Assembly (NCBI GenBank): GCA_045641625.1
Contig: JAZUHH010000095.1
Location: forward strand, 6,990-70,989
DNA: 64,000 nt
Reading direction: 5' to 3'
Source: UBA1723 sp045641625
GTDB lineage: Bacteria; Bacteroidota; Bacteroidia; Bacteroidales; Paludibacteraceae
Under the pieces are notes generated by a model. It was not told the DNA's origin. It ran no database searches and worked only from the letters and a program-made list of their open reading frames with translations. A program made the position numbers and the translations under genes. Positions 51,486 to 59,407 of this stretch are shown here, piece after piece (the first letter of the stretch is position 1; each line of letters starts with the position of its first letter).

Positions 51486-52238
51486 TTAGATCGTACCTGC
51501 ATACGGTCCAAAAGTATCAAACAGATCCTTTAGTTTTGAAGCATCATCACTGCTGTACTTCATTGCTACAGTACCGATAAAGTCCTTCTTCCAAGACTCG
51601 TCATTCTTGTGGCTGTCATACTCCTTTACAGCGGCCATGATTATACCCTGTAGCTCAGGAGACATCTCCAAGAATGCAGCGACAGCTCCTTCTGTATCTT
51701 TAGGATCAATGCTCAAAATTGCTTCACGATTCTCGTCAAAGAAAGACTCGTACTTCTTTGCAGCTTCAGTTCCGCTCTTAGTAGTTTCTCCGCCCATGTT
51801 CTGGTCCTTGAACATGCTTAGCATTGTTGCCAATTCTTCTGCTGAGACATTCTCCTTAAGAAATCCCATTGAAGAAAGCTTTTCAACTGCCTGGTCCAGC
51901 ATCTCCTTAACCTTGTCAGAAGATATGGAAGCAGTAGCGGCAGCCTCTGTAAAAGACTTGATCCACGATTCGTTAGCCTTGTTCTTGTTGTACTCGATCA
52001 AGACTTTTGCAGCCTGCAAAGCGTCAGCGTCGCTCAACTTTGAAACCGAAGACATCAAATCAGCCTCAGATCCGTCACCTAACTTGTCCATAACTTTCTG
52101 AGACTCCTGTCCCAAAGTCTGCGGATTTGTTGGATTCTTTACCTCCTTCTTCTCATTGTCGTCATCGTCATCACACGAAGTGAAAGACACTGTTGCCATA
52201 GACATAAGGGCAATGGCGTAATAAAAATATTTCTTCAT
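51486..52238 (-). CDS. Surface-signal lipoprotein of unknown function, helical
   Basis: This 250-residue protein has a lipoprotein signal with Cys22 followed by DDDDDNEKKE, the acidic signature associated with surface lipoprotein export in Bacteroidota. The mature region is alpha-helical and contains two related halves around ADALQAAKVLIEYNKNKANESWIKSF and LEMSPELQGIIMAAVKEYDSHKNDESWKKDF, which share an NESW-K-F motif and suggest an internal duplication. No known domain was recognised. ATG 52238 is preferred over 52289, since signal peptide features begin there. It has its own terminator. Confidence 0.75.
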   Translation of the reverse strand: MKKYFYYAIALMSMATVSFTSCDDDDDNEKKEVKNPTNPQTLGQESQKVMDKLGDGSEADLMSSVSKLSDADALQAAKVLIEYNKNKANESWIKSFTEAAATASISSDKVKEMLDQAVEKLSSMGFLKENVSAEELATMLSMFKDQNMGGETTKSGTEAAKKYESFFDENREAILSIDPKDTEGAVAAFLEMSPELQGIIMAAVKEYDSHKNDESWKKDFIGTVAMKYSSDDASKLKDLFDTFGPYAGTI

Positions 52239-52261
52239 CCCAAATACAACTATATAAAAAA

Positions 52262-52297
52262 CAAAAAAGGAGAATAATAGGCATTCCACTATTCTCC
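52262..52297 (-). terminator. Terminator of DUF4377-like gene
   Basis: The stem GGAGAATA/TATTCTCC with a loop containing a smaller pairing (TGG/CCA type) is followed on the minus strand by TTTTTTG. Confidence 0.7.
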
Positions 52298-52313
52298 CTA
52301 TAAACTAAAAGAC

Positions 52314-52688
52314 TTATTTCTTAGCAGCCTCTGCTGCCTTTGAGGCGCGATTCTCAGCAGCCTTCTTTCTCATCTCCAACTGCTTGAAATATACTTCAGA
52401 GTTATCACGACCGATAGTCTTGATTACAACAATTGTATCAAGGGACGGATCGTACTTCTCAACGTGCATAGTGTACTCATAGCCGCTCTCGTAGTAGAAG
52501 TTACGGAATCCACCACAGAAAGGTTCCCAAGGAGTCTTGTCCTTACGGCTATATCCACGACGAATCTGGAAGCAACGCTGATTGTCCTCTGTTAGAACTT
52601 TCTCAGGGCTCACTTTCATAAATTCTCCTTCTGCCATTGCATTCAGAGTAAACAATCCCAAGATTGCACCAAAAATTATCTTTTTCAT
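52314..52688 (-). CDS. Small exported protein, DUF4377-like
   Basis: This 124-residue protein has a signal peptide (LFTLNAMAEGE). The mature part has features of DUF4377: RCFQIRRGYSRKDKTPWEPFCGGFRNFYYESGYEYTMHVEKY resembles the Cys-x-x-Arg, Trp, Phe and GYEY pattern of that family. The two cysteines could form a disulfide. The C-terminus (RKKAAENRASKAAEAAKK) is a basic alanine-rich helix, which is unusual for the family. It is monocistronic with a clear -7 box. Function unknown. Confidence 0.65.
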   Translation of the reverse strand: MKKIIFGAILGLFTLNAMAEGEFMKVSPEKVLTEDNQRCFQIRRGYSRKDKTPWEPFCGGFRNFYYESGYEYTMHVEKYDPSLDTIVVIKTIGRDNSEVYFKQLEMRKKAAENRASKAAEAAKK

Positions 52689-52736
52689 TTCTGTATCTCC
52701 TTATCTTAATATGTTCTACTTTAATGCTTATGGGTG

Positions 52737-52744
52737 CAAATATA
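52737..52744 (-). promoter_or_regulatory. -7 promoter box for DUF4377-like gene
   Basis: TATATTTG (minus strand), followed by CACC, is an exact TAnnTTTG match about 49 bp before the start codon. Confidence 0.6.
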
Positions 52745-52819
52745 GTTAAAAATTACAATTACAATCCATTTTGGCAAAAAATATCACATATTTTAAGACA
52801 TTTTAAGGCTCAACGCCCT

Positions 52820-53944
52820 TTATAATATTGAATTAAGTTTATCTACGATTGCATCTTTCTTCACGTTTCCGCTCATCTTCTCTACCATTTCACCATCCTT
52901 GAAGAACAACAAAGTAGGGGCAGCCATCACGCGATACTGCATGCATGTGTCGTCCATGTCACCGCTACCCATATCACCGCTACAAAGCGCTGCCTTGCCC
53001 TCGAAGTCGCCGGCAATTTCCTCCATAGCCTTCTTGACAGCCTTACAAGGACCGCATCCTGGCGCACCAATCTCTATTAGCACCACCTTATTGTTTGACA
53101 ACACCTCAGTTATTGTCTGATCTGTAATCTCCTGTATCATAGCCTCTGATTTAATAGTGTTAATAAATCCTTCTTCGTATAATTTCTCTACAGCGTTATA
53201 TATTCCGTCACTGTCAACATCATCAGTTACGCGCTTCGCCACAGCCTTGACATAGTCTGGAGCAGACCCCATAGCAATACCCATACCGACCGAGCCCAGC
53301 ATCTCGACATCGTTTCCTCCATCTCCGAAAGCAAGTGCCTCGTCCATCGAAAGACCAAGGTACTCAAGCATCTTCTCTATTCCGACCTGCTTGTTCACCC
53401 CATTCGGGATGATGTCACTGAAAAGGTCACTCCAGCGCGGAGCATAGCAGTCTGGGAACATCGGAAGCACATCTTCATTCTCGTCCGGAGAAAAAGAAAT
53501 CATCAGCTGATAGACATTCTTGTGCTCATAGTCACGCAGGTTCACGATCTCCGGAGCCGGGAAAGCCAAGACTTTGAACAGCTCCTCCATCTTGTCGTCA
53601 GCGAAATTCATCACCACAGCGTCATCAGTCACGAAGCATGTAGAACGCGGATTCTCGTCAATATAGTCGAGCCATCGAGCCACATCACTCTCTTTCAGCG
53701 ACACACCATAAACGACTTTGTCGCCTATTGTACACAAGCCTCCATTGACCTGGACAATGCCGTCGAACATGTGCATATAGGGCTCAAGCCTGTCCATGCT
53801 CACGCGATGCCTACCGCTAGCAATAAAAAGCTTCACACCGCTCTTGCGCAACTTCTCCAATGCCTTGATGGAAGAAGCGGGGATCTCGTGTGTCTTAAAA
53901 CTCAGCAAAGTTCCGTCTATGTCGAAAAAAGCGGCTTTTATCAT
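52820..53944 (-). CDS. HAD-IIB (Cof-type) phosphatase fused to a thioredoxin domain
   Basis: The 374-residue protein has two enzyme domains. Residues 1-260 are a Cof/HAD-IIB hydrolase: FFDIDGTLLS (motif I, Asp8/Asp10), IASGRH (II), Lys185 region (NKQVGIEKML) and AFGDGGNDVEML (IV). Residues 269-374 are a thioredoxin: GCGPC with redox cysteines 297 and 300, and the cis-proline of MAAPTLLFF (Pro343). They join with almost no linker (EKLYEEGFINTIKSEA-MIQ). Met269 is where free thioredoxins usually start, and AGAGG lies just before its codon. The HAD part likely dephosphorylates a small metabolite; why it carries a thioredoxin is unknown. Last gene after kdtA. Confidence 0.88.
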   Translation of the reverse strand: MIKAAFFDIDGTLLSFKTHEIPASSIKALEKLRKSGVKLFIASGRHRVSMDRLEPYMHMFDGIVQVNGGLCTIGDKVVYGVSLKESDVARWLDYIDENPRSTCFVTDDAVVMNFADDKMEELFKVLAFPAPEIVNLRDYEHKNVYQLMISFSPDENEDVLPMFPDCYAPRWSDLFSDIIPNGVNKQVGIEKMLEYLGLSMDEALAFGDGGNDVEMLGSVGMGIAMGSAPDYVKAVAKRVTDDVDSDGIYNAVEKLYEEGFINTIKSEAMIQEITDQTITEVLSNNKVVLIEIGAPGCGPCKAVKKAMEEIAGDFEGKAALCSGDMGSGDMDDTCMQYRVMAAPTLLFFKDGEMVEKMSGNVKKDAIVDKLNSIL

Positions 53945-53986
53945 CTGCTTGCCTACAAAATTATATAAAAAATTCGTTTTGCAAAA

Positions 53987-55213
53987 CTATCCGAATATTT
54001 CTTTCATCACGATTTCAGTTGCACCGCAGTTCTGCTGTACAAATTTACGGGCTTCTGCAGAACTGTTTTTCAATGCCGAGCCATTTGGATCGAACATTTC
54101 ATCAAGTAGAGGGAACAAAGTCTCCTTGTTCTCTATAGGATGAGCCACACCGGCCTTAACCATCTCAACGGCCTCACGGAAACGCTTATAGTTCGGACCA
54201 AAGAATATCGGCATTCCATAAACCGCAGGCTCCAAGGTGTTGTGGATTCCCACACCGAAACCGCCGCCCACATAACCGATATTTCCGTACTTGTAAACAG
54301 AAGTAAGGATGCCTATGCAGTCAATGATAAGGCAGTCCGCATCCCTAGCCTCGTCCGGATTTGTCTTTGTATATCGAACGTACTTCTTACCCTCAAGTTT
54401 CCTGCATATCTGCAGAACGTGGTCCTCGCTTGTCACGTGTGGGGCAAGAATCATCTTGATGTCATGATTCTGGAAATACTCGCACAGAAGGTTCTCGTCA
54501 GGCTCCCATGAGCTTCCGGCTATCAATACAAGCTTATCCCCTTTGAAAGCCTCTACGATCGGAAGGTCGTTGCACTGGCTTGCGATCTCTGCCACACGGT
54601 CGAAACGGGTGTCACCTACGACAGTCACATTCTCAACTCCTACTCTTTTCAACAGATTGACCGAATTGTTGTCCTGAACAAAAAGGCGGTTGAATCTCTT
54701 CAAGAAAGAGGCGTACCACTTTCCGTACCACTTGAAGAACAACTGCTCCTCGCGGAATATGGCAGAAACTATATATGTCGGGATCTTCTTGGCGTATAGA
54801 GCGTTCAGGAAGCACAACCAGAACTCGTACTTTACAAAAATAGCTGAATGCAAAGGAACAAGCTTCAGGAACTTTCTGGCATTGAACCATGTATCCATCG
54901 GCATATAGCATACAATGTCGGCAACATCATAGTTCTTTCTGACCTCATAACCGGAAGGAGAGAAGAACGTAAGGATCACCTTCAGTTCGGGGTGCTCCCT
55001 CTTGATACGCTCGATGATTGGACGTCCCTGCTCGAACTCACCCAACGAAGCGGCATGCACCCAAACATACCTACTGTTCTGGTCAACCTTCTCCTTCAGC
55101 ATGTCGAACACAGAGCTGCGTCCGTCAATAAACTGCTTGGCCTTGACGTTGAAGAAGTGAGCAATGTATATTCCCAACCAATAAATGAATATGCCTAAGT
55201 TGTAAAGTATCAT
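53987..55213 (-). CDS. waaA: 3-deoxy-D-manno-octulosonic acid (Kdo) transferase
   Basis: This 408-residue GT-B (GT30) glycosyltransferase has a membrane-anchoring N-terminus (MILYNLGIFIYWLGIYIAHFF), the catalytic region VWVHAASLGEFEQGRPIIER with the conserved Glu, and the C-terminal nucleotide-sugar region NIGYVGGGFGVGIHNTLEPAVYGMPIFFGP. It adds Kdo to lipid IVA on the cytoplasmic face of the inner membrane, showing that this organism makes LPS/LOS. It lies 84 bp after gltX and 42 bp before the HAD-thioredoxin gene. Confidence 0.94.
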   Translation of the reverse strand: MILYNLGIFIYWLGIYIAHFFNVKAKQFIDGRSSVFDMLKEKVDQNSRYVWVHAASLGEFEQGRPIIERIKREHPELKVILTFFSPSGYEVRKNYDVADIVCYMPMDTWFNARKFLKLVPLHSAIFVKYEFWLCFLNALYAKKIPTYIVSAIFREEQLFFKWYGKWYASFLKRFNRLFVQDNNSVNLLKRVGVENVTVVGDTRFDRVAEIASQCNDLPIVEAFKGDKLVLIAGSSWEPDENLLCEYFQNHDIKMILAPHVTSEDHVLQICRKLEGKKYVRYTKTNPDEARDADCLIIDCIGILTSVYKYGNIGYVGGGFGVGIHNTLEPAVYGMPIFFGPNYKRFREAVEMVKAGVAHPIENKETLFPLLDEMFDPNGSALKNSSAEARKFVQQNCGATEIVMKEIFG

Positions 55214-55296
55214 TTTGATTATATTTGACTCAGCTTGTATCGTCGTTTTTTCAATTTGAGAGCCAAAGACTTACGTCTTCAGCTCCCAATTCTTTA

Positions 55297-56817
55297 TCAT
55301 TTAATTTTCTCGATTGCCGCCTTTGTTCTCCTTATTGTCTCCTCCTTACCAAGGATCTCGATAATGTCGAACATGTGAGGTCCGCGTGCTGCTCCGATTA
55401 TCGAAGTTCGGAACGAATTCATCACAACACCAGTCTTGTACTCGTTCTTGGCAATCCAGTCCATAATAATTGGTTCGATTGTCTGAGACTTGAAGTCGTC
55501 TATGCCGTTAAGGATCTCAATCATATCAGCCATTAGCTTTGGCGACTCCTCTTTCCAGTGCTTCTTCAAAGACTTCTCATCGTACTCAGTTGGAGCCTCG
55601 AAGAAGAAGTTTGTCTCCTGCCACAAGTCAGCGACGAAAGAGATACGAGTCTTAACCATAGAAACCATCTTTACAAGAGTCTCCTTTGTTGGTTCATAAC
55701 CTTTTGACTTTAGCAATGGAGCATACATTTCAGCTAATTCCTCGTCGCTCTTCTTTGTAATGTACTCGTGATTGAACCACTTAGCCTTCTCATAGTCGAA
55801 CCTTGCACCGCTCTTGCTTACATGGTCAAGAGAGAACAACTCTGCAAGCTCGTCAACAGTGAACAAGTCTCTGTCCAGACCAGGATTCCATCCAAGCAAA
55901 GCTAGGAAGTTGACAACAGCCTCTGGCAAGTAACCACTCTCACGATAACCCGAAGAAGTCTCACCGCTCTTTGGATCGTTCCATAGCAATGGGAACACAG
56001 GGAAACCAAGCTTGTCTCCGTCTCTCTTGCTCAACTTTCCGTTACCAACTGGCTTTAGAAGAAGAGGAAGGTGAGCAAATCTTGGCATTGTATCCTCCCA
56101 ACCGAAATAACGGTAAAGAAGAATGTGAAGAGGTGCAGAAGGCAACCACTCCTCACCACGAATAACGTGAGTGATACCCATCAAATGGTCATCAACAATG
56201 TTAGCCAAGTGATAAGTTGGAAGGTCATCAGCAGACTTGTAAAGAACCTTGTCATCAAGGATATTCGAGTTGATTGTCACGTCACCGCGAACCATATCGT
56301 GAACAGTAATGTCCTCGTCAGGCTGAATCTTGGCACGGACAACGTACTTCTCGCAGGCGGCAATCTTTGCCTTGACCTCATCCTCGCTCATAGTGATAGA
56401 GTTCTTACCCATTGAACGAGTCTTTGCATCGTACTGGAAGTTAGGGATATCGTTGCGAAGTTTCTCCAATTCCTCCGGAGTATCGAATGCGATGTATGCG
56501 TTACCGTTGTTAAGAAGGATATCCACATACTTTCTGTAGATGTCACGTCTCTCGCTCTGACGATATGGGCCATTCTCTCCACCAACGCCGACACCCTCGT
56601 CAAATTTTATGCCAAGCCACTTGAAGGACTCGATGATATACTCCTCAGCTCCGGGAACGAAACGTGTGGAGTCAGTGTCCTCGATACGAAGAAGCAGGTC
56701 TCCGCCGTGCTTCTTTGCGAAAAGATAGTTATATAGTGCAGTTCGCACTCCACCGATATGAAGCGGTCCTGTTGGACTTGGTGCGAATCTTACTCTTACT
56801 CTGCGATTATCACTCAT
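55297..56817 (-). CDS. gltX: Glutamyl-tRNA synthetase
   Basis: This 506-residue class I synthetase has the HIGH-type motif RFAPSPTGPLHIGGVRTAL, the zinc-less catalytic core, RGEEWLPSAPLHILLYRYFGW, and the KMSKS-type motif as KLSKRDGDK. It charges tRNA-Glu and, if GatCAB is present, tRNA-Gln. The C-terminal anticodon-binding region is complete. Length and motifs match the family. It is 35 bp after thrC on the same strand. Confidence 0.97.
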   Translation of the reverse strand: MSDNRRVRVRFAPSPTGPLHIGGVRTALYNYLFAKKHGGDLLLRIEDTDSTRFVPGAEEYIIESFKWLGIKFDEGVGVGGENGPYRQSERRDIYRKYVDILLNNGNAYIAFDTPEELEKLRNDIPNFQYDAKTRSMGKNSITMSEDEVKAKIAACEKYVVRAKIQPDEDITVHDMVRGDVTINSNILDDKVLYKSADDLPTYHLANIVDDHLMGITHVIRGEEWLPSAPLHILLYRYFGWEDTMPRFAHLPLLLKPVGNGKLSKRDGDKLGFPVFPLLWNDPKSGETSSGYRESGYLPEAVVNFLALLGWNPGLDRDLFTVDELAELFSLDHVSKSGARFDYEKAKWFNHEYITKKSDEELAEMYAPLLKSKGYEPTKETLVKMVSMVKTRISFVADLWQETNFFFEAPTEYDEKSLKKHWKEESPKLMADMIEILNGIDDFKSQTIEPIIMDWIAKNEYKTGVVMNSFRTSIIGAARGPHMFDIIEILGKEETIRRTKAAIEKIK

Positions 56818-56852
56818 TAGTAATCAGTAATTGAAAAGTTGATAGATGAATG

Positions 56853-58154
56853 TTACTTGCTTAGAAGGTACTTCTTGAAATCCTCGAAGTTCTTGGTCAT
56901 GGAAACGCTTTGCTTCTGGCCCTTCATGAACTCCTGAAGCTTTGCAGGAATCTTGACCTCATCCTTGATGATACCCTCTACTGTATCCTTGAACTTTGCC
57001 GGGTGAGCTGTCTCAAGGAACACACCAACCTCGTTAGGCTTAAGCATCTCTGTCAATGCTCTGTAGCCAACGGCACCATGAGGGTCTAGCAAGTAGCCTG
57101 TCTTCTTGTAGCAGTCTGCCAAAGTCTCGGCAATCTGCTCGTCAGTGTATGTGCATCCGCTGATTTCCGCGCTGATCTCTGCATGGCTCTCGTTGTAAAG
57201 GTCATATATACGGGCAAAGTTGCTTGGATCACCAACGTCCATAGCATTTGCAATAGTCTGGACAGAAGCCTTAGGCTCGTACTTTCCTGTCTGCAAATAC
57301 TTGAAGAATATGTCGTTGCGGTTATTGGCTGCAATGAAGCGAGAAACAGGAAGACCCATTCTCTTGCCGAACAAACCTGCTGTAATGTTTCCGAAGTTTC
57401 CTGAAGGAACACAGATCACGATGTTGTCCTTCTTGCCCATCTTGTGCAACTGTGCAACTGCATAAAAATAATAGAATGCCTGAGGCAAGAAACGCGCAAC
57501 ATTGATAGAGTTTGCACTTGTAAGCTTCATGTGGGCATTTAGGTCTGCATCCATGAAAGCAGACTTGACCAAAGCCTGGCAGTCGTCGAACACGCCGTCA
57601 ACCTCAAGCGCTGTGATATTCTTTCCTAGAGTTGTGAACTGACACTCCTGAATTGGGCTGACCTTACCCTTTGGATAAAGGACAAACACACGAATACCCT
57701 CAACTCCAAGGAATCCGTTTGCTACAGCCGAACCTGTGTCTCCGGAAGTTGCCACCAACACGTTAACCTCCTTCTGACCCTCCTTAGCGATAAAGTATCC
57801 TAGAAGGCGTGACATGAATCTTGCACCTACATCCTTGAACGCAAGTGTTGGTCCGTGATATAGCTCAAGACTGTAGATATTGTCATTGACATGAGCCAAA
57901 GGAATATCAAATGAAAGTGTGTCGTAAACGATCTTCTTTAGAGACTCTGCGTCAACATCCTCTCCAAAGAAAGCGTCTGCCACAACATAAGCTACCTCCT
58001 GCAAAGTCATGTCCTTCATATTCTCGAAGAACGAATCAGGAAGATGCTTGATTACTTCGGGCATAAACAAACCCTTATCGGAAGCAAGACCCTTTACAAC
58101 AGCCTGCTGAAGTGTAGCCTTGTCTGCCTTCTTATTTGTACTATAATACTTCAT
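56853..58154 (-). CDS. thrC: Threonine synthase
   Basis: This 433-residue PLP enzyme has the N-terminal MKYYSTNKKADKATLQQAV, the PLP-lysine motif GPTLAFKDVGARFM and the phosphate loop SGDTGSAVANGF, typical of threonine synthase. It converts O-phosphohomoserine to threonine. It follows apgM and thrA in one operon (gaps 41 and 3 bp), so the three supply all steps from aspartate to threonine if ApgM supplies phosphohomoserine. The family and role are secure. Confidence 0.96.
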   Translation of the reverse strand: MKYYSTNKKADKATLQQAVVKGLASDKGLFMPEVIKHLPDSFFENMKDMTLQEVAYVVADAFFGEDVDAESLKKIVYDTLSFDIPLAHVNDNIYSLELYHGPTLAFKDVGARFMSRLLGYFIAKEGQKEVNVLVATSGDTGSAVANGFLGVEGIRVFVLYPKGKVSPIQECQFTTLGKNITALEVDGVFDDCQALVKSAFMDADLNAHMKLTSANSINVARFLPQAFYYFYAVAQLHKMGKKDNIVICVPSGNFGNITAGLFGKRMGLPVSRFIAANNRNDIFFKYLQTGKYEPKASVQTIANAMDVGDPSNFARIYDLYNESHAEISAEISGCTYTDEQIAETLADCYKKTGYLLDPHGAVGYRALTEMLKPNEVGVFLETAHPAKFKDTVEGIIKDEVKIPAKLQEFMKGQKQSVSMTKNFEDFKKYLLSK

Positions 58155-58195
58155 CTTTAATATTTAATTAAGAGCTAACAATAATAATGTTAATC

Positions 58196-59404
58196 TTAGT
58201 CGTTTAGCAATGCTTTGATAAACTCGTCTCCGATCAAAGTTCCGTAACAGCCATCTGCACACGAGAACTCGTCGTACTTCTTTACAGAGTCACCTTCTTT
58301 TCCTGGCTTGTAGATCAGGAATGGGATAGGGGCTGAGATATGAGTCTTCAAACGACATGGAGTCGGATGATCCGGAAGAATTGCAATAGCCACCGGCTCG
58401 TTCCAATTCTTAACTTCCTCATAAATAGGTTTCACGATTCGATTCTCAAGGTACTCGACAGTCTTAAGCTTCAAATCTACATTTCCCTCGTGGCCCGCCT
58501 CGTCACTTGCCTCGATATGCAGGTAAACGAAATCTGACTTCTTTAGGGCATCTATTGTAGCCTGTGCCTTGCCTTCGTAGTTTGTGTCAGCAAGACCTGT
58601 AGCACCCTCAACCTCTATGATGTCAAGACCGGCATACTTACCTATACCGCGGATCAAATCCACTGCAGAGATAACTGCACCGCTCTGAACTCCGAACTCC
58701 TCCTTTAGTGTCTTCATCTGTGGCTTGTAGCCTGCTGACCAAGGCCAGATGCTGTTCGCAGGATCCTTGCCTGCCGCGATGCGCGCCTTGTTTATCGGAT
58801 GATCGGCAAGAATCTCCTGAGACTTTATGATCAACTTGTTCAACAGGTCTGCTGTGGCCTGAGCCTCTGGAACATCTGCCTTGACAAGCACATCCTTGTA
58901 TGGAGTTCCTGGAACATCGTGAGGAGGTGTGCAGGACACTCTCTTGTCTCCGCCCTTGATCTTCAAAAGATGGCGGTAAGAAATTCCAGGGAAGAATCGG
59001 GTAATCTCGTCTCCCAACTTCTCGTTCAAGTAGTCAACAAGGACATAAGCCTCTTCGTCCGAAATATGACCGGCAGAATGGTTCTTGATAATTCCATTCT
59101 CGATGCAGATGATATTGCAGCGCATGGCCATCTCTCCGGGTTCGATATCTACACCCATACTAGCGGCCTCAAGGGAACCTCTGCCCTCGAAAACCTTGTG
59201 GACATCGTAACCCAAGACCTCAAGATTAGCGATCTCGCTGCCAGGATGGAATCCCTCTGGGACAGTGGCAAGCAAGCCACACTTCCCCTTCTCGGCAAGC
59301 ATGTCAATAGTTGGGATATTTGCCGCCTCGAGTATAGTCTTGTTTCCAAGCGAAGGTATGCGCTCGTCAGCCATACCGTCACCTAGAATAATCAAATGCT
59401 TCAT
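58196..59404 (-). CDS. apgM: ApgM-family phosphoglycerate mutase-like protein (probable homoserine kinase role)
   Basis: This 402-residue member of the alkaline-phosphatase superfamily matches archaeal-type phosphoglycerate mutase: LGDGMADERIPSLG (metal Asp at the start), FEGRGSLEAASMG, HNSAGHISDEEA-like NHSAGHISDEEA, VYLHIEASDEAGHEGN and AILPDHPTPC metal-ligand motifs. It is wedged between thrA and thrC, with 3 bp and 41 bp gaps, where a homoserine kinase (ThrB) is required. It is known that in Bacteroidota lacking ThrB, ApgM-like proteins in threonine operons have been proposed to act as homoserine kinase. Biochemically, mutase activity cannot be excluded. Confidence 0.88.
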   Translation of the reverse strand: MKHLIILGDGMADERIPSLGNKTILEAANIPTIDMLAEKGKCGLLATVPEGFHPGSEIANLEVLGYDVHKVFEGRGSLEAASMGVDIEPGEMAMRCNIICIENGIIKNHSAGHISDEEAYVLVDYLNEKLGDEITRFFPGISYRHLLKIKGGDKRVSCTPPHDVPGTPYKDVLVKADVPEAQATADLLNKLIIKSQEILADHPINKARIAAGKDPANSIWPWSAGYKPQMKTLKEEFGVQSGAVISAVDLIRGIGKYAGLDIIEVEGATGLADTNYEGKAQATIDALKKSDFVYLHIEASDEAGHEGNVDLKLKTVEYLENRIVKPIYEEVKNWNEPVAIAILPDHPTPCRLKTHISAPIPFLIYKPGKEGDSVKKYDEFSCADGCYGTLIGDEFIKALLND

Positions 59405-59407
59405 AAT

